From Halobacillus halophilus (GTDB lineage: Bacteria; Bacillota; Bacilli; Bacillales; Halobacillaceae), in assembly GCF_020171985.1 (NCBI RefSeq), contig NZ_JAIVAL010000012.1, positions 62,001 to 126,000 of the forward strand: a DNA stretch of 64,000 nucleotides. The letters are read 5' to 3'. Under the pieces are notes generated by a model. That model was not told where the DNA came from and made no database searches. It worked only from the letters and a program-made list of their open reading frames with translations. The translations under genes and the position numbers were made by a program. Of this stretch, positions 16,038 through 24,415 are shown one piece after another. Position 1 is the stretch's first letter. The number at the start of each line of letters is the position of its first letter.

Positions 16038-17009
16038 ATGAATAAGATCAAGTTAATTCCATACCGTACCGAACAGATCCTGCAGGAAGCGCAAGAGTTT
16101 CCAACTGGCGTGAAGATGATCGAGGCACAAAGTTTGTGGGACAGAACGAGTCAGGGAAAAGGGAGCGTCGTAGCTGTAATCGATACAGGATGTCAAAAGG
16201 ACCATCCAGATCTTGAGAACCGTATTCTTGGAGGCTATAACTTTACTGATGACTATGAAGGCGATGAAACGAACTATGACGATAATAACGGCCACGGTAC
16301 TCATGTAGCCGGAACGATTGCAGCCATAGATAATGAACTTGGTGTCATAGGTGTGGCTCCGCAGGCGAATTTATTAATTCTTAAAGTCCTCTCCGGAGAG
16401 GGGAGCGGGCAGTACGATTGGATTATTAATGCGATAGATTATGCCATTAACTGGAAAGGTCCCCAGGGAGAACGTGTGAGAGTTATTTCTATGTCTCTTG
16501 GTGGACCAGAAGATGCCGAAGAAATGCATCAGGTTGTCAAAAAAGCGGTAAATCAGGGTATTTCTGTCGTATGTGCTGCTGGGAATGAGGGCGATGGAAG
16601 AGAGAATACTTATGAATACGCTTATCCCGGCTGCTATAATGAAGTGATTCAAGTCGGAGCGATTGATACTCAAAGGGAAATCACTGACTTTACCAACACT
16701 AATGATGAAATTGATCTGGTAGCCCCTGGAGTTAACGTTCTCTCTACCTATATTGAAGGAAAATACGCCCGTCTCTCAGGCACTTCCATGGCTACACCTC
16801 ATGTGTCTGGTGGTTTAGCCCTCATTATTCCTCTTGTAGAAGCTCAATTCCAAAGATCCATGTCAGAACCGGAAATATTCTCGCAGTTAATTAAACGCAC
16901 TCTCCCTCTCGGTTACTCTAAATCAGCCGAAGGGAATGGCTTATTAATGCTCTCTCTTACAGATAAATTAGAAGAACTTTTCTCTACCTACACTACGGCT
17001 ATAAAATAA
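16038..17009 (+). CDS. isp: Intracellular serine protease (subtilase, IspA family)
   Basis: Subtilisin-type protease of 323 residues without a signal peptide, matching the length of Bacillus intracellular serine proteases (about 320). The catalytic triad is D49 (AVIDTGC), H86 (NGHGTHVAG) and S250 (SGTSMATPH), with the oxyanion Asn N183 (AAGNEG). The N-terminus contains LIPYRTEQI, the LIPY inhibitory prosequence that keeps this family inactive until it is cleaved. It would degrade cytosolic proteins, usually late in growth. GGGGAGGAAGTTAA precedes the start. It is monocistronic, with its own terminator. Confidence 0.95.
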   Translation: MNKIKLIPYRTEQILQEAQEFPTGVKMIEAQSLWDRTSQGKGSVVAVIDTGCQKDHPDLENRILGGYNFTDDYEGDETNYDDNNGHGTHVAGTIAAIDNELGVIGVAPQANLLILKVLSGEGSGQYDWIINAIDYAINWKGPQGERVRVISMSLGGPEDAEEMHQVVKKAVNQGISVVCAAGNEGDGRENTYEYAYPGCYNEVIQVGAIDTQREITDFTNTNDEIDLVAPGVNVLSTYIEGKYARLSGTSMATPHVSGGLALIIPLVEAQFQRSMSEPEIFSQLIKRTLPLGYSKSAEGNGLLMLSLTDKLEELFSTYTTAIK

Positions 17010-17031
17010 AACATCTTCTTTCTTTTTATAG

Positions 17032-17073
17032 AAATACCTGTCTGGAATTAATTTTCCTGACAGGTATTTTTTT
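17032..17073 (+). terminator. Rho-independent terminator
   Basis: Stem AAATACCTGTC / GACAGGTATTT with a 16-base loop and a T run, after the protease gene. Confidence 0.88.
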
Positions 17074-17189
17074 AGGTTTTCCTTTTTATTTCCCTGGGCC
17101 CTCACCCAGTCCATGTTTTTGAAAATAAACAAAAAACTAAGTCCGTGTTTTTGTGTAGATTCGTGTCACATAATAGCACATCCTCTCAC

Positions 17190-17354
17190 GTGTACATAAA
17201 TGTTTTCATGTACACAATTTGTAAGACAAACGTACACGTGAATGTATGCAAGTATGCAAACTCGTACACATGCCGTCATAACAGTATGTACACAAAATTG
17301 TAATCAAGTACACAATATAAACACACTTGTACACAAAAAAGGAAACATGTACAC
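17190..17354. repeat. GTACAC iteron array (putative centromere, parC-like)
   Basis: Eight copies of GTACAC: one inverted at 17190-17195, then direct copies starting at 17210, 17232, 17264, 17288, 17308, 17329 and 17349. Most lie 20-24 bp apart, about two helical turns, so a protein would bind along one face of the DNA. Several extend to TGTACACAA. The array lies directly upstream of the ParM-like gene, the place of the centromere and autoregulatory site in ParMRC cassettes. The rest of 17074-17456 is AT-rich, with no other gene that I trust. Confidence 0.75.
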
Positions 17355-17456
17355 GCGTTTGAATACTCCTAAAGTCACATTGACTATTGCGGCAGAGTCT
17401 AATAGATTAATAGAAGGGCAAGGTAAATTATAGTAATTTAAAAGGAGAGCTGATTA

Positions 17457-18656
17457 ATGACAAACTCAAGAATTGCAGCTGTGGATGTTGGTAATGATGC
17501 AGTTAAAGCAAACTTTGGAAAACTAGATTCATCTTTATATATTCCTAACGTAGTCGCTAGAGACTTAGAGGATCGTCCTGTTATCGGAATAGAGGACCTG
17601 GATGAAAAAGATCCACTCGATAATCTACATATTCGAGTGCATTCTCCGGCTTTGAGAGAGAATAATGCTATTTATCGTGTGGGGAACCTGGCTACAAAAA
17701 CGACGAACTCTACGGAATTAGACCCAGGCAGCTATAAATCTGAAGAAGATCAGACCCTTATTATGCTCTTTGCATCGCTTGCTTTGGATGCAGTTAGAGA
17801 GAAGAATGCACAATCTGCGAAGAACAATGTGGTAGAAGCTAACTACACATTGGGAACAGGGCTGCCGCTTCGTGAAGTAAAAGAAGGCAAAGACGTAGGT
17901 TACCGTTCTTCCCTGCTTGGATCTGTTCACCAAATTGAATTCCTGGTCACTCCAAAATATCAAGGAATGAAAGTAAATCTTAAATTTGATGAGGTTAAAG
18001 TTTATCCGGAAGGTTTTGCAGCTTACGTTAACCTGGTAATGGATAATGATTTGAATATCATCAACAAAGAATTGATTGACAAACAAATACTAATTCAGGA
18101 TATTGGTGGTCTTTCTACAGATATCGCGGTTATTAAAAACCGTAATGTTGACGATGATAAAGCGCAGGGATTCAACTTGGGTGTAGCTGAATCATTAGAA
18201 ATGATCCGTGAAGAGATTCTTAGAAAGCATGGAGTTGAATTAGACAGCCGCCGCGATGTCGTGGATATCATTACAAGGAAAAATGATCGTCACCACATCA
18301 TGGTTAAAGGAAGCCGTACAAACGTACACGATATTACGGACCGTATTCTTCTTGAACTTGCTAAGAAACAGTACCGTTTCTTAAGAAATGTATGGCAGAG
18401 AAATTCCCAATCAGAGATTTGTTACTTTGTGGGCGGAGGTTCTGCCGTCTTAAAAGATTACATCAAGTCATTAAACAACAAACTAGATGGTTTCAATATC
18501 GAATTCTTTGAAGATGAAGAAGAGAGCATTTGGATGATGGCAAATGCCTACTACAAATTGATTTCTGACTTCATCCGTAAAAACGAGAAAAAAAACCACG
18601 GCAAAAATCAAGAACAAGGTAAAAAAGTAGAACAAAAAACCGGCTCATCTAAATAA
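17457..18656 (+). CDS. ParM/StbA-like actin-family ATPase
   Basis: Actin-like filament-forming ATPase of 399 residues, of the kind that segregates plasmids (ParM, AlfA, Alp7A families). The actin-fold motifs are visible. Phosphate 1 is AAVDVGNDAVKA (residues 7-18), phosphate 2 is IQDIGGLSTDIAVI (about 217-230), and the adenosine motif is YFVGGGSAVL (about 325-334). A basic tail (KKNHGKNQEQGKK) follows. The start lies behind AAAGGAGAGC. An iteron array sits upstream and a probable DNA-binding adaptor gene follows after 9 bases, so the three form a ParMRC-like cassette. The surroundings look chromosomal, which makes its role here open. Confidence 0.85.
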   Translation: MTNSRIAAVDVGNDAVKANFGKLDSSLYIPNVVARDLEDRPVIGIEDLDEKDPLDNLHIRVHSPALRENNAIYRVGNLATKTTNSTELDPGSYKSEEDQTLIMLFASLALDAVREKNAQSAKNNVVEANYTLGTGLPLREVKEGKDVGYRSSLLGSVHQIEFLVTPKYQGMKVNLKFDEVKVYPEGFAAYVNLVMDNDLNIINKELIDKQILIQDIGGLSTDIAVIKNRNVDDDKAQGFNLGVAESLEMIREEILRKHGVELDSRRDVVDIITRKNDRHHIMVKGSRTNVHDITDRILLELAKKQYRFLRNVWQRNSQSEICYFVGGGSAVLKDYIKSLNNKLDGFNIEFFEDEEESIWMMANAYYKLISDFIRKNEKKNHGKNQEQGKKVEQKTGSSK

Positions 18657-18665
18657 GGTGATGTT

Positions 18666-19265
18666 ATGAGTCAATCAAAGAAAAAGATAGAGAGGGGACA
18701 ATCGATTACGTTCCGGATCCCCTCGGATACTCCTGATCATCTATTGAGACAATTAACTCAACTGAAGGAGACAGAGAGGCGAAATTTTTCAAGCAAGATT
18801 GCCCAATTCGTCCTGGATGGAGTGAACGAAACGTACGCTAAGAATAAGGAAACCGTTACCATCCCGCTGCCTAAGGCTTTAAATAAAGAACAGAGAAACT
18901 GGATTAAACACGAACATTCGGAGGCTCTTATAGGAAGTATCCTGTACCAGCTGATGATGGATCCTGTACGTGCAACCACTCTCTTAGCTTCGCTTAATAG
19001 TAATGCATTCGATATAGACGAAGCCCTTTATTTACAAGAAGAAGCAGCTGCAACTGACTTTTCATCCGGCCATTATACGGAAGCCCATGCTGAGGAAGAT
19101 TCAAATGCTGAGTCTGAAACAGAATGGAAGAGTATCGATGATGAACTCGATGGTTTGAATCTTGATAGCTTACAAGGTGAGATCCACTCTCAGGACGAGG
19201 GAACAACAGAAGATGAAGACGATGATGATCTGCTGGGAGACTTCCTCTCCCGAATGAATGATTAG
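18666..19265 (+). CDS. Putative ParR-like DNA-binding adaptor
   Basis: A 199-residue protein encoded directly after the ParM-like gene. The N-terminal 60 residues (GQSITFRIPSDTPDHLLRQL, then helical sequence) look like a ribbon-helix-helix domain of the ParR type. A helical middle (about 60-120, KEQRNWIKHEHSEALIGSIL) follows. The last 75 residues are strongly acidic (EDSNAESETEWKSIDDELD...DEDDDDLL) and could contact the actin-like filament. I infer that it binds the GTACAC repeats and represses or segregates. There is no strong motif identity, so the adaptor call depends on gene order. Confidence 0.65.
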   Translation: MSQSKKKIERGQSITFRIPSDTPDHLLRQLTQLKETERRNFSSKIAQFVLDGVNETYAKNKETVTIPLPKALNKEQRNWIKHEHSEALIGSILYQLMMDPVRATTLLASLNSNAFDIDEALYLQEEAAATDFSSGHYTEAHAEEDSNAESETEWKSIDDELDGLNLDSLQGEIHSQDEGTTEDEDDDDLLGDFLSRMND

Positions 19266-19266
19266 C

Positions 19267-19304
19267 CTATACCCCCTGTCATATTGTGACAGGGGGTATT
19301 TTTA
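19267..19304 (+). terminator. Rho-independent terminator
   Basis: Strong stem ATACCCCCTGTCA / TGACAGGGGGTAT with a short loop, then TTTTT, closing the ParM/ParR-like pair. Confidence 0.92.
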
Positions 19305-19350
19305 TAAAATTGAAACCTTCTCATTTATCCCTTTTACACCCCTTTTAAGC

Positions 19351-19378
19351 TGTTCAATCGCAGGGTGGAGATTGAACA
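19351..19378. repeat. Inverted repeat TGTTCAATC / GATTGAACA
   Basis: Nine-base perfect arms around a 10-base spacer, 50-80 bp beyond the 3' end of the zinc-ribbon gene. A further partial copy (GTTGAACAG) follows. It has no T run, so it is a weak terminator at best; the role is unknown. Confidence 0.4.
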
Positions 19379-19430
19379 TTACCTGAATCGTTGAACAGTT
19401 CCTACGACCCTTTAAATGCCGCTAAAGACA

Positions 19431-19676
19431 TTAAATAGGTTTTGAACTGGCAAAAGCAGCAAACGTTTTCTCATCTTCTATCAAACCGCATGCTCCACAT
19501 TGGATTTTTTTGTCTGGACCATGGTAAGCGGTATGAAAAGGATCCAGATTCTCTGACGTAAATTCACTAATCAATTCACCTGACGCTGGATCAATTTTTA
19601 CGGATGTTGCTTTTTGTTCGATGATGTTGAACCTGGATCGATTGGTTTTACAGTTTGGACATAAGTATGGCTGCAT
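19431..19676 (-). CDS. Small zinc-ribbon protein
   Basis: An 81-residue protein with two metal knuckles, [11 protein letters not shown] at the N-terminus and CGACGL near residue 59, joined by an acidic middle ([20 protein letters not shown]). That spacing suits one structural zinc. The start at 19676 lies eight bases after AAAGGAGG; the upstream in-frame GTG overlaps that site. It reads away from the AbrB-CHAD gene and shares the upstream gap with it. I do not recognise a named family; function unknown. Confidence 0.7.
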   Translation of the reverse strand: MQPYLCPNCKTNRSRFNIIEQKATSVKIDPASGELISEFTSENLDPFHTAYHGPDKKIQCGACGLIEDEKTFAAFASSKPI

Positions 19677-19832
19677 TATGAACACCTCCTTTTATAGGAT
19701 GTGCGGTCTGGGGGAATATATGTAATAGTGAGGTTTATAAAGAAATTGTAAAAATGTTTAGAAATTAGTTAGGAAGTACTGGAATCTGGGGAATGACATA
19801 TATAAAAGCTTTCTAAAGGTGGGCGTTAGGTT

Positions 19833-21053
19833 ATGAGTGGAGCTTTCACGAGACAGGTCGACAAAATGGGCAGACTGGTGATTCCTAAGGAAATCAGAGA
19901 CCAGCTAGAATTATCGAATCAAAACCTTATGCTGGAACCTTTGAGTCATAAAAAGGGACTCAAGCTTTCCATAACGGATGAGGAAGGCGAATCCGTAAAG
20001 ACACTAGACAGCTACGGCCGCTTGCTTATTCCTGCTGATTACAGAAACGAGCTGGACTGGAATCAGGGAAAAAAGATTGATGTGACATTCGACCATGATT
20101 ATGCTGTATTGCAGGATCAGGTTCAGGTTTGTGAAATTTGCGGATCAGCCGATTCTTTGGTGTCTGTTAAGAAGAAACTAGTTTGTGAAGATTGTCTTGG
20201 AGATGGAAATGATCAAGTAGTAGACCGTTGGAAGGACTATCTTCAGGGGTTAGTTAGTTCTTATATGAATTACTGCAGGCTGTCGCTTGAGCAGGAAGAT
20301 GAGGAAAGTGTCCACCAGACTCGTGTTCACGGGCGGAAGATCTGTGCCATTCTGGAGTTTATTCACGTAACCAGCCATCCATTGGTGGATCGCTTAAATG
20401 ACGCCCATAAACGTTTGGGTAAAGTGAGAGAGCGCGATGTGTTTATTAAAGAGTTTGAAGAACGAGCTGATCAGTCTTCTAAAGAGCAGCATGAAGAAGT
20501 GTACCGTCAGCTCAGTGATCAAGTAGGCAAGAAGAGGCTGAAGCATCAGAAGAAACTTAAAAATAAACTGCCTGACATCATTGACGGTTCTTTTATGGAT
20601 CAATGGGAGCACTTTAAAGATAAGGAGCTGCGCTATTATGTCCTCCCCCTTCAAGTAGATGAGAGAATTCAGGAGTTCGAAAACGATTTTGTTAATTCGA
20701 TAGAGCAGTATTTAGAAGTGTCTTCACAACAGGAGCGTACGGATGAAGAAACCCTGGATGCCTTACATTCTGTACGAATTATCTCCAAGAAGATCAGGTA
20801 CATTCATAATGCCCTTCACACCATTTATGCCTCAGACTACAAGGAAGAAGCGAAATACTTTAAATCGTTTCAGAGACAGCTGGGTGAAATCAATGATTTA
20901 AAAGACGGGATCGAAATATTTAATAAATACAGGGACGATATCGATAGTAAGAAAAAGCATATTAAAGCCGTTAACCAAGCGTTATTGGATGAACTTTCGG
21001 CCCTGATAGAGGATTTGAATCTTCAAGGTAGTCTTCAATTCTCAGGAGAATAA
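19833..21053 (+). CDS. Tandem AbrB (SpoVT) - zinc knuckle - CHAD fusion protein
   Basis: A 406-residue protein with an unusual order of domains. Two AbrB/SpoVT-type beta-hairpin DNA-binding units come first (VDKMGRLVIPKEIRDQL at about 9-25, LDSYGRLLIPADYRNEL at about 58-74). A four-cysteine knuckle follows (C100-C103 in CEICG, C118-C121 in CEDC). A CHAD domain fills the rest (about 134-400). CHAD is a helical, basic-surfaced domain that binds polyphosphate. Its repeats show in VHQTRVHGRKICAILEF (H161, R164, R168) and LHSVRIISKKIRYIHN. I infer a DNA-binding regulator that senses or is recruited to polyphosphate. No neighbour points to a pathway. The gene is monocistronic. Confidence 0.85.
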   Translation: MSGAFTRQVDKMGRLVIPKEIRDQLELSNQNLMLEPLSHKKGLKLSITDEEGESVKTLDSYGRLLIPADYRNELDWNQGKKIDVTFDHDYAVLQDQVQVCEICGSADSLVSVKKKLVCEDCLGDGNDQVVDRWKDYLQGLVSSYMNYCRLSLEQEDEESVHQTRVHGRKICAILEFIHVTSHPLVDRLNDAHKRLGKVRERDVFIKEFEERADQSSKEQHEEVYRQLSDQVGKKRLKHQKKLKNKLPDIIDGSFMDQWEHFKDKELRYYVLPLQVDERIQEFENDFVNSIEQYLEVSSQQERTDEETLDALHSVRIISKKIRYIHNALHTIYASDYKEEAKYFKSFQRQLGEINDLKDGIEIFNKYRDDIDSKKKHIKAVNQALLDELSALIEDLNLQGSLQFSGE

Positions 21054-21090
21054 TTTCTTACCTTTCACTCTATAAAACCGCTTAATCATG

Positions 21091-21123
21091 AATCCTGCAT
21101 TCCAGTTGATGCAGGATTTTTTT
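21091..21123 (+). terminator. Rho-independent terminator
   Basis: Stem AATCCTGCAT / ATGCAGGATT with an 8-base loop and seven T, after the AbrB-CHAD gene. Confidence 0.92.
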
Positions 21124-21182
21124 AATAGATTCCCTTAAAGTCTCTTGTTGAAAATCAGGTTTCTTAAATTAACTGGCCAAAA

Positions 21183-21222
21183 TATCTCGAAACGGAGTCC
21201 TAAACAAACGAGAGCTTATTGG
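21183..21222. repeat. Solo terminal repeat of the intergenic element family
   Basis: TATCTCGAAACGGAGTCC followed by TAAACAAACGAGAGCTTATT matches the right-hand ends of the full elements (compare 52798-52835 and 60797-60833). No left end or core is nearby, so this is a remnant or a solo end. Confidence 0.6.
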
Positions 21223-21348
21223 ATGAATAAATTTAAAACGGCGAATGAAAAGAGCTGATTTTAAAATAAGGGAATGCCCTAATAGGAACATGAGAAAGGA
21301 GCGTGTAATATAGAGGGTATGAAGAATAAAGAAGGGAGAAGTAAAGTG

Positions 21349-21930
21349 ATGAATGATACCACTCGTTCCCCATTATATGTAGTCTCTCAAATGTACGAAT
21401 CGCTGCTTTATGAAATGTCATATGATTTACATGAGCGATATGCTCATTTATTAACGAGCGCGTTACACCGTATTGATTCGACAAAAGATTCTTGTAAAGA
21501 AGCTCATGTGCTTCTATCACATTTGATTGAAGAAATGAGAAGCCGCTCGAATGAAATTTACCCTTTATCTTTTCACGAATATGGACTGGCGGTGGCCTTC
21601 AAACGATATATAAAAGAAGTGGAAAGACGCTATGGGATACAGGTAGAATTCCCAACCTCCTATAAACTTACAGAGGTGTTCTCCACCAATGATGTACTGG
21701 CATTTCGAGCACTTCAGCTTACTATACGGATGATTGTGGAGTACGCCGATACTGACGAAATATTCATTGAGGTCGACCGGAAAGGGATTGCTTTCCGCTA
21801 TCATTCTTTCCTGGATGAATTCCCGCCTGAACAAGAGGATTTGCTTCAAGTCATCAAGAAAGATACCGCAATGGAAATGCAATGGGAGCGCACGAAAGAT
21901 GTTGTGGAATGGCGCTGGTTTAGAGGCTGA
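21349..21930 (+). CDS. Degenerate histidine-kinase-like signalling protein (HisKA_3-like, no clear ATPase motifs)
   Basis: A 193-residue soluble protein. Its SYDLHERYAHLLTSALHRI segment resembles the dimerisation/phosphoacceptor helix of DegS/NarX-type kinases. The later NEIYPLSFHEYGLAVAFKRY parallels their LRPxxLdelGL region. The C-terminal part keeps the outline of a small ATPase fold, but I see no N, G1 or G2 box. It probably cannot phosphorylate itself and may act as a scaffold, phosphatase or dimer partner. A NarL-type regulator starts 20 bp downstream. The start is uncertain: ATG 21349 sits behind GAAGGGAGAAG, and GTG 21346 or ATG 21319 are possible. Confidence 0.6.
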   Translation: MNDTTRSPLYVVSQMYESLLYEMSYDLHERYAHLLTSALHRIDSTKDSCKEAHVLLSHLIEEMRSRSNEIYPLSFHEYGLAVAFKRYIKEVERRYGIQVEFPTSYKLTEVFSTNDVLAFRALQLTIRMIVEYADTDEIFIEVDRKGIAFRYHSFLDEFPPEQEDLLQVIKKDTAMEMQWERTKDVVEWRWFRG

Positions 21931-21950
21931 ATAAAAGAGGGGTGGATAAC

Positions 21951-22607
21951 ATGATTTCGATTGTCATAGTTGATGATCACGCCGTCGTACGCTCAGGGCT
22001 TATGATGCTGTTGGACGCTGTTGAAGATTTTAATGTAATTGGAGAAGCCTCAGAAGGAAACGAAGCTTACCAACAAGTACAGGAGAAGAATCCAAGTGTT
22101 GTGTTAATGGATCTTTCTATGCCGCATGGAAAAGACGGATTATCAGCAACTTCTGAAATAAAAAAACAATTCCCTGAGACCCAGATTCTAATTTTGACGA
22201 TGCATGACGATGAGGAATATTTGTTCCGTGCAATAGAATTAGGGGCCTCCGGGTGTATCTTAAAAAATGCACCGCATGAGGAATTGGTAAAAGCCATCAG
22301 GCAGGTGGCTGGGGGAGATGCCTATTTGTATCCATCCGCAACGAAACGATTGATGGAGGATTATATGAGCAAGCTGAAAAACGGCGCCAAAACGGACTCT
22401 TACCGCTTGCTAAGTGATCGGGAAAGAGAAGTGCTGGCTTTGGTCGCTAAAGGGTTTGCGAATAAAGATATTGCCGCCCAACTTGTGATCTCGGTGAAAA
22501 CGGTCGAAGCACATAAGGCACGGGTAATGGAGAAACTGCAGCTGAAAACGCGTCCTGAATTAGTGGAATATGCGTGGAAGAAAGGTCTGCTGGGTTATTC
22601 ATTGTAG
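21951..22607 (+). CDS. NarL/FixJ family response regulator
   Basis: Transcription regulator of 218 residues. The receiver domain (1-120) has acidic residues VDDH at 8-10, the phosphoacceptor D54 in VLMDLSMP, and a Thr/Lys switch in ILTMHDDE and CILKNAP. A LuxR-type helix-turn-helix (about 150-210) follows, with LSDREREVLALVAKG and KDIAAQLVISVKTVEAHK. It lies between two kinase-like genes and upstream of a GAF protein. The combination of GAF protein, PAS kinase and NarL regulator resembles staphylococcal NreABC, in a different order. The start at 21951 follows AGAGGGGTGG. The ba3 oxidase operon just downstream is the natural candidate target. Confidence 0.92.
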   Translation: MISIVIVDDHAVVRSGLMMLLDAVEDFNVIGEASEGNEAYQQVQEKNPSVVLMDLSMPHGKDGLSATSEIKKQFPETQILILTMHDDEEYLFRAIELGASGCILKNAPHEELVKAIRQVAGGDAYLYPSATKRLMEDYMSKLKNGAKTDSYRLLSDREREVLALVAKGFANKDIAAQLVISVKTVEAHKARVMEKLQLKTRPELVEYAWKKGLLGYSL

Positions 22608-22625
22608 TAAAGGAGAGAGTGAAAA

Positions 22626-23054
22626 GTGGGCACTCCATTAGAAGAAATATGCAACGAACTGAAAGAGGAAGTCGACGCCTGCGTCATCGCTATCGCAAAG
22701 TTTGATTATCATTCAAAGCAGATACAGTGGAAGTATGTAAGTCATCCTTTGAATGATAAATATAAACGCATGGTTATTTCCTATGGTTCGGGTGTGGCGG
22801 GCACCGTCATGCAGACAGGAAGAACTTTTCTCTGCCGTTCGAGGAAGGATCTTCCTTTAGTTTTGTCGAAATACCCCATAGTGTTAGCAGAGAAGCTACA
22901 ATCTTTTGCTGCCATCCCTCTTCAAACAGGGCATTTATTTGATGCTGTGCTGTTGATAGGCTATCGAAATGAGCATGACTTACCGTTAGAACAGCAATGG
23001 CGTCCTTATGCCGCTCGCCTAAGTAATTATTTGAAGCAAGGAGGTTTATCATGA
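22626..23054 (+). CDS. GAF-domain protein (NreA-like)
   Basis: A 142-residue single-domain GAF protein (IAIAKFDYHSKQIQWKYVSH, then GSGVAGTVMQTGRTFLC, FAAIPLQTGHLFDAVLLIGY). Small GAF proteins beside PAS kinases, such as NreA, bind a ligand (nitrate in Staphylococcus) and modulate the kinase. The ligand here is unknown. GTG 22626 is the start, behind AAGGAGAGAG. Its stop overlaps the kinase start by four bases (ATGA), so the two are translationally coupled. Confidence 0.8.
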   Translation: MGTPLEEICNELKEEVDACVIAIAKFDYHSKQIQWKYVSHPLNDKYKRMVISYGSGVAGTVMQTGRTFLCRSRKDLPLVLSKYPIVLAEKLQSFAAIPLQTGHLFDAVLLIGYRNEHDLPLEQQWRPYAARLSNYLKQGGLS

Positions 23055-24394
23055 CCAAACACAGTCCTTTTCCTCCCGCTCTAATCTCCTCTAAGGAGGA
23101 AGGATTTCTCGTATTAAGAGAAAACGGGATGGTACAAGGTTTCAATGAAAAAGCGAAACTTCTTTTCCATATTTCTTCGACTGAGGTAAGTGTGGAAGAT
23201 CTGTTTCTTCATTTTTCGGTAGAAGAGCTGATTCATTGTGAAAAGGGAGTATTGCTGCAGCATTACGCAAAGCCTATGGCTGGAAATCCTTTTCCTGTCT
23301 TTATAGTCGTTCACGAATGGATGGATAACAATAGATCAAATTATTTTTTGACCATTCATAACTTGAATGAGAGAAGTCTGCTTGATAGTGAATCGTACGA
23401 ACCGTTGAAAGAACTCGTAGATATAAAATATGCGCTTGACGAGTCTTCCATTGTGGCTGTTACAGATCAACGAGGAAGAATCCGTTATGTAAATAAGAAG
23501 TTTTGTGAGATTTCTAAGTATGGAGTGGAAGAATTGATTTGGAACGATCATAGGCTTCTGAATTCAGGTCATCATTCTAAAGATTTTTTTAAGGATCTGT
23601 GGCGTACGATTGGTACCGGGTACGTGTGGAAAGGAGAAATTAAGAATAAGGCCAAAGATGGAAGTTATTATTGGGTGGATACGACCATTGTTCCTTTCTT
23701 AAATGATAAAGGAAAACCATACCAATATCTCGCCATCCGAAATGAGATTACGGAGAGGAAAAGGGTTCAGCAGGAGCTGCAGCACATGATGACGCGGCTG
23801 ATCCATGTGCAGGAAGAAGAAAGAAAGCAGGTATCAAGAGAGCTTCACGATGGAATTGGGCAAGAGCTGTACAGCCTGCTAATTAGCATGCACCGCATCC
23901 AGCAGGAAGTGGATCATTCCCTTTTAGACCAGATGACTGATGAAATACGAAATTTAATTCAAAACGTGCGGGACATGTCTTGGGAGCTTCGGCCTTCTGC
24001 ATTGGATGAGCTGGGATTGATGCCTGCTGTTCGTTCCTTTCTAAATCGTCTTAACCATTCGTATGGATTAAAAGTACACTTTACCTCCTCCGTTTCCTGT
24101 CGGTTATCGCCTCAAATCGAAACGACGATTTACCGTATCATTCAGGAGGCACTGACCAATATACGAAAATATGCCTGTGTAGATGAAGCCTCTATTGTGT
24201 TGAAAGAAGCAGAAGGTGGGATTTTCGCTTCGATTACCGACCAGGGGAAAGGCTTTATGAATAACCGTGCACAAAAAGGAGTAGGGCTTTTCAGCATGGA
24301 GGAAAGGGCACGCGCAGCAGGCGGGGAACTTGAAATAACTTCCGAACTGAACAAGGGTACGAGAATTGAATTATATATACCATTAGAGACCTGA
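23051..24394 (+). CDS. PAS-domain sensor histidine kinase (NarL-type partner)
   Basis: Soluble sensor kinase of 447 residues without membrane helices. A weak N-terminal PAS-like region (about 15-105) is followed by a clear PAS/PAC (about 125-237: VAVTDQRGRIRYVNKKF, then LAIRNEITERKR). A HisKA_3 domain carries the phosphoacceptor H266 in SRELHDGIGQEL. The HATPase domain (about 345-447) has QEALTNIRKYA and DQGKGF, and ends in GLFSMEERARAAGGELEI. No Cys cluster like the iron-sulphur PAS of NreB is present, so oxygen sensing by that route is unlikely. It should phosphorylate the regulator encoded at 21951. Confidence 0.9.
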   Translation: MTKHSPFPPALISSKEEGFLVLRENGMVQGFNEKAKLLFHISSTEVSVEDLFLHFSVEELIHCEKGVLLQHYAKPMAGNPFPVFIVVHEWMDNNRSNYFLTIHNLNERSLLDSESYEPLKELVDIKYALDESSIVAVTDQRGRIRYVNKKFCEISKYGVEELIWNDHRLLNSGHHSKDFFKDLWRTIGTGYVWKGEIKNKAKDGSYYWVDTTIVPFLNDKGKPYQYLAIRNEITERKRVQQELQHMMTRLIHVQEEERKQVSRELHDGIGQELYSLLISMHRIQQEVDHSLLDQMTDEIRNLIQNVRDMSWELRPSALDELGLMPAVRSFLNRLNHSYGLKVHFTSSVSCRLSPQIETTIYRIIQEALTNIRKYACVDEASIVLKEAEGGIFASITDQGKGFMNNRAQKGVGLFSMEERARAAGGELEITSELNKGTRIELYIPLET

Positions 24395-24415
24395 TAAAAA
24401 AGGTTTCTTTTTTTT
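24386..24415 (+). terminator. Weak Rho-independent terminator
   Basis: GAGACC / GGTTTC stem (one G-T pair) with a long A-rich loop, then eight T, overlapping the end of the kinase gene. Confidence 0.6.

Noticed and set aside
17190-17354. CRISPR array
   Set aside because: The repeated unit is only six to nine bases and spacing varies; there are no long direct repeats with unique spacers and no cas genes.
17242-17433. 63-codon frame across the iteron region
   Set aside because: Its sequence is dictated by the repeated GTACAC units, it lacks a convincing binding site, and it lies in the presumed centromere.
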